A stretch of DNA of 64,000 nucleotides from Cryptomeria japonica (Eukaryota; Streptophyta; Pinopsida; Cupressales; Cupressaceae), in contig NC_081410.1 in the NCBI RefSeq assembly GCF_030272615.1, positions 124,557,140-124,621,139 of the forward strand, read 5' to 3'. The position numbers were made by a program, and so were the translations under genes. The number at the start of each line of letters is the position of its first letter. Positions within the stretch are counted from its first letter, which is position 1. This document shows positions 36,340-48,468 of this stretch, piece after piece. The notes under the pieces are model-generated. The model did not search any database, had not been told where the DNA came from, and saw only the letters and a program-made list of their open reading frames with translations.

Positions 36340-37350
36340 TAAAGATTAATTAATTTATAATTTACTATAGTTTCCTCATTTGACTTATTAATTGATTATC
36401 TAAATTGGAAGGATTAATTAAATAGAAAATTATAAACATTCAATTAAGTATTTTCTTTACTCATGTAAGAATCTATTAAAGTACAACTATTACTTATTTG
36501 TTTTAAAATAAGTTTTACAGAAAATAATTAATATTTAATTATTCTATTTTTCTAACTACATGTGTGGGGGTTACTAAAATAAAGTAATTATTAATTTTTT
36601 TTTAATTTGGGATTCTTTGCATGCAATTTATTGTGGGGGTTACAATTGGTAAAGGGGGAATTTATGAGGATGGAATGGCCTTTTGGAAAGGCCCATGAAG
36701 TCTTCTCTAGATATTTTTTCCTGGTTATGGGTCTTTGTTAGAAGAATTTGGGGAAAAATCTTTGGCTTTGGGGGAAAACAATCTAGATTTGGAAGAAAGA
36801 AGATGGAGAAAAGTGGAATGTTGGCTTGGGTTTTCGTTGGATGGTTGAAGCTTTCTGGAACTTGCGCATTGTGCATCACCCATGGATTTCGTTGGTCGCT
36901 TCTACTTCATCTTCATGTAATTTTCTAATAGAGAAAAGAGGTTGGGTTTTTCAGATTTCATTTCCTTCTTGTAAGTAAATGTTTTTCCTATTCGTTTGAA
37001 AAAAAATCAATTTGGTTTTGATTATGAAAAAAAAATAAAAATGTAAAAGATCCATCTGATTGTTTCGGGGTGTGTTTTGGGATTTTATAGATTTTTGTAT
37101 TTAAAATTCGGGTCTAAATTGATGTGATGGATTTCTCCAGAATTTTTGTATTATAAATTTTAAATGGTTTTAGATTGAGAAATAAATTGGGGGTAGATCA
37201 AAATTTAAGGTGGAATTTGTGCTTTTGAAACCTGGGGTTTGTCTAATTTCATTTTTTTTTAAAATTAGTGTATTGGGCATTATGATTTCATTTGGTTCAT
37301 TCATGGGAATTTTCCAGTGATTTCAATATTTTTTTATATAACTAGCTTTA

Positions 37351-37358
<8 letters not shown>

Positions 37359-37407
<49 letters not shown>
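37359..37407. repeat. (AT)n microsatellite
   Basis: About 24 AT units in the 5' LTR. The 3' LTR has a CA/TACA-rich microsatellite at the corresponding place (42775-42860). Confidence 0.97.
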
Positions 37408-37410
<3 letters not shown>

Positions 37411-37496
37411 ACCTTGTTATCATCCTTGGGCATCGTATCTTTTTTATTTATGAGTCTCTGCTATGCGTATTTCTTTTTGTTAAGAAATGCATTTTC

Positions 37497-37620
37497 TTTA
37501 GGGGCTCCGTGGGTGAGCCCACCCATGGCATGGGTGGCTCAGCCCATAGCCGTGGGATCATCCACAACTGTGGGGGCTCACCCACAACCGTGAGTGAATC
37601 CCATGGTCCCCCCCCTCTAC
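37497..37620. other. GC-rich block with strong hairpin in the 5' LTR
   Basis: GGGTGAGCCCACCCATG at 37511-37527 pairs with CATGGGTGGCTCAGCCC at 37529-37545. More imperfect copies of 'ccgtgggtgagccc' follow. This block is absent from the 3' LTR because that LTR stops at the microsatellite. Confidence 0.75.
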
Positions 37621-38358
37621 ACATTGTTGTGCATTGATTCTTGTGGCCACTATTTTGAAATTTTGCAGTTACTATTTACGTATTTATACTTACAACTGTA
37701 TATGCTTTAATGCTATGGTATGTATTTATGTTTGTTTTAAAAAAAAAAAATATAAATATACATATATTTTAGCCTTGAACTATAAATTCCTTCTTTAGAG
37801 TAATTGATCAAATCATGAATGTAGAATGGCGTAATGTAATATATTATCATAGATGATTGCATAAGGAAATGTTAGCTTAATTGTTCAAATGAGTAGGAAT
37901 AAAATGTGTCATTTGTTTCAATTTGGGTTTTGGATAATCTTGCTTCATGTTTGAGGAGGCTCATGAGAAGATTGAAGACTAATATTATTGTTCCAGATTC
38001 ATATATTCATCCCATCATGGGACTCTTGGAGATTATATCTTGTGGATCCATTGTAATGTATTTGATGTTCACATGTAAATTCTCAAGAAATGTAATATGT
38101 ATCATGCACTTATGTTATTGATCGATATTGTAATATGTATAGCAGTTCTCTGATGGGGTATTTGGATGGTGATCAACCTTGAGTTACATTGTTATGGGGC
38201 CTTGGGGATATTTGCTAATTGTTAATTGTGTATCACTATTTATCTTGATGAATGTATCTCTCTTGCATGTGTAATGTCATCTTTATAAAAAAAAATTCTT
38301 TTATTTTTCATTGTTTTTGTTGTTTAAGTCCTCTTGGCCTCATAATAGGGCATGACAC

Positions 38359-38373
38359 TTGGTATTAGAGCCC
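38359..38373 (+). other. Primer-binding site, initiator tRNA-Met type
   Basis: TTGGTATTAGAGCCC lies one base after the LTR end CATGACA. It matches the usual plant PBS TGGTATCAGAGC with one C-to-T change. Confidence 0.8.
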
Positions 38374-38493
38374 ATGTTCAAACACTGGGTTCTCTGGGTT
38401 TTCTTGGGTTCGTTCATTGTTTCTTTGTTTGTTGCATGTGCACGATATTTGTCATTAGCCTATCTCATTCATGTCATTGTGTTGTCGAGTAGG

Positions 38494-39923
38494 ATGTCGA
38501 GAGTTTGAGGTAGAGGCCATGGTAGAGGAAAAGGTAGGGGATGTGGAAGAGGGGTAGTAGCTGATAGTACCCCCTCTTAGAGTTTCCACGGGGATTCTAG
38601 TAATTAAGAATGTGAATAGTCAACATTGGCAAGGAATAAGTTGCAAGTATTTCTTGAGCATTTCCTCGACTGTTTGGGTTCCCGCCAGGAGAATGGGGCT
38701 CCGGAAAGGTTGTCGGTGAGGCCTCTTAATGATATGTAAGAATGGGAGGCTACATTCATGAGAGATTTGATGAGAACACAACCTCATAAATTCCTTGACA
38801 CCGAAACTAGTCTAGAAGAAGAAAATTAGTTGATTGAATTGTATTGATGTTTCGCTATGCATCCCTTTAGTACCAATACTAGGGCAAGATGTGCAATTAT
38901 GCACTTGAGGGGTTTTGCATCTACTTAGTGGTAATTAGAAGAACAAAAGTTACATTTGGATATTAGTACCATCTCTTGGGAGTTTTTTGTAGAAGGGTTT
39001 CCGACACGCTTTCTATTAGAACACTGGAGGCAACGTAGATCAAATGAATTCCATGAATTGCATTAGTTAAGAATGACAGTATTTAGCAATATGAGTGTCA
39101 TTTCTATGATCTCAAGAGATGTGTGGGTATTGGAAATGACAAAACCATGTTAGTACAATATTATGTCAGAGGTCTCAATGATTAGATGAGTGGAGATGTG
39201 TGGGTTTTAGAACCTAAGACCATGAAGGTTGCAGTTGAGAAAGCCTGTCTAATAGAAGAGAAACTGGCAAGGGATCTTGGAGGCTACATTGGAGTGCAGG
39301 ATGTTAGTACACCTATTGGTGGTTAGGGCTCTAGCGGGGGATTTTTCCATAGACAACAATAGCATCAGTAGGGTGAGGGTTCCTAGTCTGGAATGAATAG
39401 GAATTGGGAGAGGAACAAGCATGATCACAATGACCAACTTTCACACAATACTCAATCAGTAGTTACTTGGGGTGGTCATCAGCAGTCTAGTGCACCCTTT
39501 AGTGGTGGTGGTTCTATTTGTGGTATAGGATGTTTTTCATGTGGTTAGCAGGGTCACATTGCTAGGTATTTCCCTCAGAAGGGTAGTCAGGGATCCATTC
39601 ATGGGCTAGCTATTTCAAAGCGTCCCGTCGAATATGTAGGCATGAGCTATAAGATTCATGCAGCGGTTGATAACCACCAAGAGGAGCTTTAGGATATGGT
39701 GATAGACATCAGTACATGGTCAGTCAACAGGTCCTAAAGGATGTGGACTCTCGAGAGCATGGGCTTCGGGGTCACAAAGGTAGAGGTTTTGAGCAAATCA
39801 AGGTTCAGTAGGAACCTTTTATTTGAGTCTCCCACTTCTAGGGAGAAGGTTCCCATAGGTGTAATTTCTACCCTTTCCTCTTCGTATGCTTCCAGGAGTA
39901 AGCCTGATCCTAGGGGATGAGGA
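38494..39923 (+). pseudogene. Decayed Gypsy-type gag (only gene between the two LTRs)
   Basis: It starts MSRV followed by a glycine/arginine-rich stretch (GRGHGRGKGRGCGRG), then the Gypsy gag core: 'ATFMRDLMRTQPHKF', 'CFAMHPFSTNTRARCAI', 'MHLRGFAST', 'EHWRQRRSNEFHEL'. A CCHC zinc knuckle at 39531-39572 is damaged, with a stop inside and the last cysteine changed to phenylalanine. Many stops and at least one frame change make it non-functional. Gag normally packages element RNA. No protease, reverse transcriptase or integrase follows: the 3' LTR begins at 39924, after a purine-rich 'aggggatgagga'. The element is therefore gag-only (non-autonomous) or has lost pol by deletion. Confidence 0.75.
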
Positions 39924-42772
39924 TGCAATGCATCTCTCTCTAGGCTTGTAAAACCTTGTTGTTTGAGTCCTGTGTGGTTTCGACCTTTTTGGTGTTGGTC
40001 GATTTTGGTATTGGTTTTGATGTTCGACTATGCCTATTGGATTCCTATGTGATATTCATACTTTGTGGCTTTTATTTCATTTCTATAGTGATGTAATTCA
40101 TGATGTTGTTATATGATTGTGAATGATGATTTCTTTGTCGTTGTTTATGATGGATTAATGTGCTGTTAATAATGATTTTCTTATTAGATGATTACTCATG
40201 CTCGATAGTTAGTTAATTGTGATGGATAACTTATGAGTTCTTTGTGTTTATCGATGCATATTAATGCACACAAGTAAAAGAACAATGTTGTGTCACACTT
40301 TTATAAAGTCACCAACCAACCAAACTAAAACTATTTAAATTTGACCCCAAAAGCGTGATATTTGTAAATTGAATTTTGAAATGATGTAAATTGACCAAAT
40401 ATAGAAATATTAATGAAATTTATGTTTTTTTATTTTTAAAATTTTATTTTTTTATAATTTCAAAGACAGATTTTTCATTGCTGAAAATGTAAATGGACTT
40501 ATTTTTTTCTGATTTTTTTTTCAAGTAGAGAACATATATAGGTAGTGTTAAATAAATTTTGTCTTAAATTTTGATGTATATTTTTCTTGTTATGATATTT
40601 TGAAGTCCAACATAGCTAGATTTGACAGTTTTTGGTCGGCGCCACCTCTTGACTAGTGAATTTATCATCAACTAAAAACAAAAAATACCCTTTTCAAGAA
40701 GATTCTCTCATGTAGTGAAAAATTATTTTTTTAATTTTTTTAATTTTATTCAATATTTCTTTTTTAGTTTCGAATCAACCTCTTTTTTTACCTTAAAAAG
40801 CTACTCGCAATGTTTAATTAATAAAAAAATTTAAAATTATCAAAATAGTAAAAAAATTATATGATCGGATTTGTGACTTCGAGATCTACAAAAGGGTATT
40901 TTTTGTTTTTTGAAAAAATAAATTTAAATTGATGAAAAATTAGCCAGAAGTTGAATCTAGCAAAAATGCACAAAAAGTGGCCTTTTTGGTGCCACATGGC
41001 AGGCCATATAGATTGTTTGGCCAAACTGAGTTCGACCAAACTACCCTTAGTTTCAACTTTTCAAAAAAATTTGATTTTTTTTTATGGTGGCTTTTCAACT
41101 AAGGAATTTGGTCTAATTGAGGTCGGTCGAGCTTGTAGTGCCATGGAGGCACCACATGGCACCACATAGCCGCAGAGTAGTCCGGCCAAACTGAGTTTGG
41201 CTGAACTCAATTCGGTTGGAATACCCTTCCATTGGCCCAAAGTGTGACACAACTCCATGCTTTTTCCCACACTGCTTCTATGCTTGATGTACTTGGGTGA
41301 AAGGGAAAAGCATTGCATTACTCTTCATAGGCAAGCTACATCGCTTCCATTCCCTATTCACGGTATGATACTATGTGGTTTATATGTACATGTTCGACAA
41401 TTTGTTTATGTAGCTATAGGTATCGAGAATTGACTTTACCTGAATCTTTAGATCCGAGCATGCTCTACAACCCAATGGTAAAGTGGAAAAGGGAGATATC
41501 AATCAAACCCCATCGTACCACCGTTCTTATGGAACAAGTCCCCTGTCAGGTATCCTTGTATAGTGTTTGTCCTTTCATGTCAGTCATAAGCCCAGTTGGT
41601 CCTCTGTGTTTTGATTTGTTGTATTTTATTGCTTATGTGTGTAGTATAATAATTATCTAGTATTTTGTAAAATAAATTAGTATTACATTTTAATGTTATT
41701 TGTATATTATTATTTGATTAAATAATAAGTTGAAAATTATGGAAATTAAAGATTTAAATTATTTAAATTAATTTGAAAACAATATTATTAAGAGAATTAA
41801 TAATAACATCTACTTGTGTATTTAAAGATTAATTAATTAATATTTCACTATTGTTGCCTCATTTGACTTATTAATTGATTATCTAAATTGGAAGGATAAA
41901 TTAAATAGGAAGTTATAAACATTTAATTAAGTATTTTCTTTACTCATGTAGTAATCTATTAAAATACAACTATTACTTATTTGTTTTAAAATAAATTTTA
42001 AAGAAAATAATTAATATTTAATTATTCAATTTTTCTGACTGTATGTGTGGGGTTACTAAAATAAAGTAATTATTGGAATTTATTTAATTGGGGTTCTTTT
42101 CATGCAATTTATTGTGGGCGTTACAATTGGTAAAGGGGGAATTTATTAGGATGGACTGGCCTTTTGGAAAGGCTTGTGAAGTCTTCTCTGGATATTGGTT
42201 CTTCATTATGGGTCTTTGGTAGAAGGATTTGGGGAAAAGTGGAATGTTGTCTTGGGTTTTTGTTGGATGGTTGAAGTTTTCTAGAACTTGTATATTGCAC
42301 ATCACCTGTGGATTTCCTTGGGAGTTTCTACTTCATCTTCATGTAATTTTCTAATAGCGAAAAGAGGTAGGGATTTCAAATTTCCTTTCCTTCTTGTAAG
42401 TAAATGTCTTTTCTATTCGTTTGAAAAAAAATCAATCTGGTTTCGATTATGAAAAAAACTAAAAAATCTAAAAGATCTATCTGATTGTTTGGGGGTGTGT
42501 TTTGGGTTGTTATAGAGTTTTGTATTTAAAATTTGGATCTAAAATTGATATGATAGATTTCTCCTAAATATGTGTATTGTAAATTTTAAAAGGTTTTAGA
42601 TTAGGAATGAAATTGGGGGTAGATCAATATTTAAGGTGGAATTTGTGCTTTTGAAACCTAGGGTTTGTCTGATTTTAATTTTTAAAGAAACAAATTAGTG
42701 TATTGGGCATAATGATTTCCTTTGGTTCATTCCTATGAATTTTCCAATGATTTTAGTTTTATTTTATATAAC

Positions 42773-42774
<2 letters not shown>
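39924..42774 (+). mobile_element. 3' LTR of the Gypsy-like element, carrying a TIR transposon and truncated at the right
   Basis: Colinear with the 5' LTR from TGCAATGC at 39924 to the microsatellite at 42775. The corresponding last ~950 bp of the LTR (37408-38357) are missing; an Ogre-like LTR follows instead. It is interrupted by a ~1-kb TIR element at 40272-41268. The LINE 1 target at 41806-41820 is unoccupied here. Confidence 0.8.
40272..41268. mobile_element. Non-autonomous TIR DNA transposon, copy 1 (997 bp)
   Basis: The left end is AAGTAAAAGAACAATGTTGT and continues GTCACACTTT; the right end read in reverse is GGGAAAAAGCATGGAGTTGT followed by GTCACACTTT. The TIRs are thus ~30 bp with a few mismatches. 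The LTR sequence either side matches the other LTR without a gap (27810-27840), which proves an insertion. A short duplication is likely (ACAC at 40268-40271 and 41269-41272; ACA or CACA are equally possible). No transposase frame. Internal inverted bits based on 'ggccaaactgagtt' occur. The superfamily cannot be fixed. Confidence 0.8.
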
Positions 42775-42804
<30 letters not shown>

Positions 42805-42821
42805 TACACATACACATACAC

Positions 42822-42860
<39 letters not shown>
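42775..42860. repeat. Compound (CA)n / (TACA)n / (TACATA)n microsatellite
   Basis: CA repeats grade into CACATA and then CATATA units. It is the point where homology to the 5' LTR ends. Confidence 0.95.
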
Positions 42861-42864
42861 TATC

Positions 42865-44167
42865 TACATTGTGATTCTTTATGGAACAAATGAAAAAGGT
42901 AGATTCAAAGTCGCAAGGACTTGTAAAGAAGTTAGAAAATGTGACATCTACAAAGTATTTCAGAGATGATTTTCATGATCTTGACTTGAGGAATGGTCTA
43001 GGTAGATTTTGTTAAAGCTACATCATTTGTAAATTCTTTTCGGATACTAGCTTTAATAGGTGTAATGAGAATTCGTCAGATTTCAATTTTATTGGTGGTG
43101 ATTTGTGGTTAGTTACAAAAGGTGGATATTTGATTGCATGCAAAGGAGTAACTTTCCAAGTTGGAGTTGGAGTGATTTTCCTTGAATATCAAGTTGTTTG
43201 TGATTGTAGGATGACACAATTCTCACTTTGACTAAATTGATGACCTACTCATTCTTTCAACGAGTGTTTCCACTTATCTTTTTGAAAAAGTGACATATCA
43301 CTTATTGTAACTAAGGTTATAATTTGGGCTTTATTTTTGTTAAAGTTAGGTTAATCCTAACTTGTCTTAAAAAGGGTAGTTATTGTAAGTAGTTAACTTA
43401 GGAAGCTATTCTAAGTAGTTACACAAAGGGGTTAGATTAAGTGGTTACAAGGTAGTTATTCTTTCAAGCCTATAAATACAAGGCTTTAGCATTGTAAACA
43501 AGAGACTTTTTATGGAGGGGAAACTCTATAGAATTTTGTAGAGAAACATTAAAGAACTTTTGGTTTTCACATTTGGTACTCAAATCTTTTGGACTTGTAT
43601 ATTTTCAAAAGAATAACAAAGAATGCATTTGATTTGTATGTATTGGATGTGTTTGTGTGTTATGATTATCTCTTTCTTGCATGTTAAATTGATAATCCTT
43701 TTGTGTATTGGTGGAATTAATTGATTCTCTATTCCAAAATTTATGTAATTGATGAATCACATCATTTCTTGGTATCTTGAATTGTATGTGTTAGTACAAC
43801 TTATTTCTTCGTATGTTGAGGTTTTTTGTCATTTCTTTCATCATCCTTGCATATCTAGAACTTGTTTTGTGCTTAAACCCTGTTTGTATCTGTCATCATT
43901 TGTGAAATCCTATTTGGTGTTTGTATGTCTGCCATTGGGGTTTCTATTATTCACCTTTCTTTATTTTTGTCTCCTTTTGTACTTTCAAGTAAAAAGTACA
44001 CAAAAATCCCAAATACCCCCATCATATGAGGGAGCTACCCCTCTCAAACGCAGAGGAAGATTGTAGTTTGGTTGCAATCACTCCAAATGTTGGAACATTT
44101 GTCATTGCTCTTTGGGCAAACAGGGCTAGTTTCAGATAAACAACCGCAGTGACAAATCTGTTTACCA
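42865..44167 (+). mobile_element. LTR of an Ogre/Tat-like Gypsy element
   Basis: It is placed by three signs: a good promoter with a TATA box, no coding potential, and an end (…TTTACCA) just before a tRNA-Arg-type primer site. The left border (TGTGATTC near 42867) is approximate because it abuts the microsatellite. No second LTR is seen in the window, so the element is incomplete or broken by later insertions. Confidence 0.5.
43471..43482 (+). promoter_or_regulatory. TATA box of the Ogre/Tat-like LTR
   Basis: CTATAAATACAA inside the LTR, in the usual place for a U3 promoter; transcription would begin around 43500. Confidence 0.55.
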
Positions 44168-44176
44168 AAAGATTTT

Positions 44177-44194
44177 TGGCGACTCTGCTGGGGA
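44177..44194 (+). other. Primer-binding site, tRNA-Arg type
   Basis: TGGCGACTCTGCTGGGGA. This primer site is characteristic of plant Ogre/Tat Gypsy elements, which use tRNA-Arg. A partial copy, TTGGCGACTCTGTTTG, occurs at about 44256. Confidence 0.75.
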
Positions 44195-44289
44195 CCAAAA
44201 TACTAGTGTGTCTTGTTCCTCAAAAAATTTAAGGTACATTTTTCAGAATGAAGGTTGGCGACTCTGTTTGAAAGATCAAATCCGGAAGA

Positions 44290-45690
44290 ATGGTCTAGTA
44301 CAAAGGAAAGTTCGAAAGTGGCATTGAAAGTGATTATGACAATTATATATATCAAAAGAAGCAAGTTCCTAATGAGCCCATACAAGTTGAGTTCTTGAAG
44401 AGATTTTATGGTGGCATTCAGTTTATTCCTAATAAGATTCATCCTACCTTACGTCAAGTGTTGCAAAGCATTGAAGAAAAGTATGGAAAAGATATCGGTT
44501 TTCTTTCTTATGATCATTTACCCAAATAAACAACAATCAAGAGAGATGAAGATAAAGGTGATCTTTTTCTTGTACCAGTTGCTCAACATAATCAAAGTCT
44601 TGATGATCCTGAACAAGTCAACTTCTTGAAAAATTTCTATGGTAGAAGGCAACTTGATCCTAATAAGGCTCATCCTTCTCTACTCTAGTCTTTGCAAGTA
44701 ATTGAAGAGAAAGAAGGAAGGGTAAAATTGTTTCTTGCTCATGATCATTCACTTGAACTAGAGGTAAACAACAATAATGATTAAGAAAAAGATCCTCCTG
44801 TTTCACTTGCTGCTCAAAGAAATCAAGATCTTAATGATGTTGAACCATTTCAAATTTCGAAAATCTTTTATGGTAATAGGCAACTCAATCCTAACAAAGT
44901 GCATCCTTCCTTGCTTTAAAAATTGCAAATGATTGAACAAAAAGAGGAGGGAGAAAATTATTTTCTTGAAGATGTGCACATTCCTGATTAGAAGTCTTGT
45001 GATCCAAGTTTTGAAAAAGATCCATCACATTATGCATGTGTTGAGGAATATGAAGCCATATTAGTTCACAAGGATACATGTCAAAAGAAAAATCAAAAGA
45101 AAGTGTATTCCGTGAGCATTATGAAGATTACCATAACAAGGAAGAAGTCCTTCATGAACGTAAAAACAATGAGCTTGAAGAAGTAAATGATTTCAAGACT
45201 TCCATGCAGCCCAAGTTTCAATAAAATGATGAAGAGGAGAGGAATAAAGATGAACCTCATATAGTCTTTATTCCAAAATGGTGTCTCAATGCTTCAGATG
45301 ATGACTTCCTTTGTGGAGAAGACATTCCTATTATTCCATCACCAATCAATGAAGATGACAATAGCATTGATGATGTCAAAGTTTCAGTAACTTCTGAGCA
45401 AGCTTTCATTACCATGTCCAATGGAGAGGCAACTACAAGTGAAAATTTACATATATCTTCTTTTCCTTCAAAATTGGAGACCTTTACTTTTGAAGATATT
45501 GGTAAACTTTCAGATCAGCCCCAAGTGAAAGAAGATGAATCACCAAGCATCCACTCTTTATCATACATGCAATCCAAGTACGAAACATTCAGATTTCATG
45601 AAGAATTTCATATAGAAGAATTACCGAGTCAATAGAATATAGAAGGATATATGGATATTGTTGAGAGAGTTGAAAGTGATGAGTTTTTGA
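44290..45690 (+). pseudogene. Ogre-like ORF1 relic with three tandem protein repeats
   Basis: Ogre/Tat elements have an extra ORF of unknown function between the primer site and gag, and this frame sits there. It starts MV-YKGKFESGIESDYDN at 44290. Three ~77-residue repeats follow in the same frame (around 44383, 44611 and 44842). Each carries 'FL/K-x-FYGxRQLxPNKxHPSL', then 'LQxIEEK'. Stops inside are mostly TAG or TAA at Q-like places. After a frame change near 45090 the coding sense continues as an acidic region ('FIPKWCLNASDDDFLCG', 'EDIPIIPSPINEDDNSID') and ends about 45690. No catalytic motif is seen. The function is unknown. Confidence 0.6.
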
Positions 45691-46675
45691 GGTAGTTGCT
45701 TTTTAAAAGTGGGCTAATTAGCCTAGTTTCATGCATAGCAAGGTGCTGGTTGGTACAGTTGGTCCAAAGTACCTATACTTGATTTTTGGATATGTTGTAG
45801 AACTTCCAAATGGGTGTCTGAAAATATAATATTTTGGGAAATTATTTTGGAATAAGTTGGAGTTAAGTTGCAAATACCCATTCGGTAGGGCTAGTAGGCA
45901 TAAGCCTTATAGAGCAGTTTGGGTGTAATGAAGTTAGAACCTTGAGTTTGAAGAGTGTAGACCCTTTCACCAAGTTGATGTGAGTGTGTTGAGACTTTGG
46001 ATGTGTTGGATAATCCTTTGGAGTTGGAATCCATAGTTGAGTGCATTGAATGAAGCGCAATGAAGGTTGAGTATCAAACAAAGTGAGTAGATTGTGAGCC
46101 TAGTTTGGAAAGAGGTTGGTGTTATCCCTCTAGATTTGATCAGGACCAATATCCTTTGCATCAGTTTTGGCTTCTCCATAGTAACAACACATAAATCTAC
46201 CCTTTTTGCAAAAATGGAACAAAACCCAGGAAGATGACTGTCATTTTAGGACTGTAACTAAGATTAAACACTTTTGTTAGTTTGTGTTCCAATTTTTTGT
46301 GGAGAAAATATTGATCTGGGTTAATTTACTAGTTAGTCTATGATCACTTTTCACACATCACATTTTGGTGGACCAGATAAATCTTATACTTGCAAATCTT
46401 TTGTGTTCTTGCATATTAGTTTTATCTTTATTGAGTTTGATTAGTTAGTTAAAATTGATTAGACACTTTTACTTTTGTAAGAACATTGTACATTTAGAAT
46501 ACATTAAACTTTTAAACAAGAACTTCTTTTCTTTTCGATTAGAAAACCAAGATTTTAAACAAAATGTATATCCCTTAATCAACATTGGTCATCTTGTTAT
46601 CATCTTTCTTCTATCTCTTCTAGCTTTTCTTCTTGTATATTTGTATAACCTTTGAGGAATTAAGAATATCCGATC
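45691..46675. other. Untranslated-looking stretch after the Ogre-like ORF1
   Basis: GT-rich then AT-rich sequence without sustained frames. It may be the spacer between ORF1 and gag of the Ogre-like element. Confidence 0.35.
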
Positions 46676-46816
46676 ATGGTGGATCTCTTGCTACAAAATT
46701 TTGATGCATTTGATGAGCCATTTAATAGTGATGATTTTGATATGTGGGATAAAGCTCTTGATGATTTCATCTATACAAAAATCATCCTTTATGTAATATT
46801 TTATGAGAACCTTTAA
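46676..46816 (+). CDS. Short acidic ORF, possibly the truncated start of an Ogre-like gag
   Basis: A 46-codon frame begins MVDLLLQNFDAFDEPFNSDD and ends at a TAA in 46814-46816. Its acidic, aromatic-rich start is protein-like and it lies where gag would begin. It is too short to classify, and what follows is AT-rich non-coding DNA, so the rest of the gene is gone. Confidence 0.25.
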   Translation: MVDLLLQNFDAFDEPFNSDDFDMWDKALDDFIYTKIILYVIFYENL

Positions 46817-46819
46817 CAA

Positions 46820-48468
46820 ATATTATTTATCCTTAAGGATGTTTTGATTTACATATAATATTTGATAGCCTATGAAATTATATTTCTTTAGTAGACAACC
46901 AAAACAAGATCTAAGAAATATTGTCATATTTGGTTCCCTCAATATGTTGGATTTCAACCATCTAATGGGTAACATGTAAAATTATTTATATGTTACAAAG
47001 CATATTAATTTGTAGACACTGGTACATGAATTTATTCCTTTCTACTCTTCCTCAAACTACCATGATTCAAAATATATGAAACAATAACTCTATAGAGTCT
47101 TAAAATAAAATAAAATTACAACGCACCCATCCTTACCATGTTGGACATCTTGCCTCAATAAATGTGACATGCATTACCATAAAGGCCCACAAAATATTTA
47201 ATGGAGGTTTCCATCCCTATTTCCAATCTCTTGCAACACATTAACTTTATCTCAATGAGATTGCTCTAGAAGATAGGAGGGTTTTCCTCTTCAAATTTGA
47301 AATCAAAGGGTTTTTGTTCTCTAGAGAAAAATGGTAGAACTTTGATTCTTTTAAGAAATAAAATTCCAAACAAACATAAGAATCTCAATGAGTAGCTTCT
47401 CCTTTTATAACTTTTATTGATGATATTTCATTTTCTTTTTCCTTTTTCTTTAATTAAATATTTATGACACTTTGTTTATAAAATAAAGTTATTGCAAGCA
47501 AATTAACATTACATTATTAAATTATCTTGATGACTAAAAAAGGGAACATGATAATCCCCCTTTCCCAGAGATTGCTTGTCCTAAAAAAAAATGAATCTAT
47601 ATGCCAATACCAAGATCCCAAATGAACTTAAAGAATGTTTCACCATGTATATGTTACATTATTCTAATACAAATGAAAAATATACATTTGTCATTATTTA
47701 TTACATTGTTAAGAAATCAGCCAGTTGTATAAATTCTTATATCTTATATTTTTTTCATCATATAATTGAATACAAAAAGATGAGCATACATCATCAAGTT
47801 GTCATCATAAGTTATCCATCTTAAAATTAATATGTTTGAAAACATCTAAATTATTTCTCTTGGAAATGGAATTTAATTATTCTCATCAATAATGTATAAT
47901 CAACAACATGTGCATTCTCAAATTAAACTTTACTATCAAAGTTATTAATTATCATCTTCAACAAAAAAAAGAAAAAAAAGAAAAAAGAAAATCCAGCTTG
48001 AATATATGTTGGAAAAAACTAAGAATGGTTATGAATAACTTACATTCCCTCCAAAATGTGATCAATATTAACTAACATAATCATCCTCTCTAGTAGCAAC
48101 AACTTACAAACATTTTCTCCCAACTAAGTATAATTGCAATTGTTCAAGACCAAAAACCATGACTCACAATCTTATTTTTCCAAAATCTACAATCTAAAAA
48201 TGCCATAGCAACTGCAATATTTAAATTTACTTACAAAAATACAGAAGGAAAGTTTTGAAATGACATTTGTATAATCTGAAATTTCTTCCCATTTAATCAT
48301 CAGTTGAAAATTTCTTCATTTCATATCTAAAAATACTTGCCAACTTACTTGAAAATAATCTCTATCATGTTGATGTGGTGCTAACCTAATATTTGTATAC
48401 TTTAAAAAATTTCAAGATGAGTTACTAACCTGTAAATTTTAATAAGATTATTAAAATTTATTGTTTGA
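46820..48468. other. AT-rich stretch, nothing recognised
   Basis: Contains a purine run (47958-47990) and short open frames only; no element ends detected. Confidence 0.5.

Larger units (their letters stand above)
27469..38357 (+). mobile_element. 5' LTR of a Gypsy-like element, interrupted by LINE 1
   Basis: The start is near TGCATGG at 27469 and the end is CATGACA at 38357, immediately before a primer-binding site. Without LINE 1 (28374-36324 plus one target copy) it is about 2.9 kb. 27490-28360 and 36340-37340 align with 39935-40270, 41277-41820 and 41821-42774 of the 3' LTR. Landmarks include 'gcatgctctacaacccaatgg'-like text, 'ggtatccttgtatagtgtttg', 'ggccttttggaaaggc' and 'taaagggggaattta'. 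It also contains a TA microsatellite, a GC-rich hairpin block and an AT-rich U5-like tail. The alignment with the other LTR fixes the exact LINE insertion point. Confidence 0.8.

Noticed and set aside
27469..42774. LTRs at 27.5-42.8 kb as the same family as 20730-24185
   Set aside because: They share the 'gtgggggttac' style and general layout, but the ends differ (CATGACA versus TTATTACA) and most of the length does not align.
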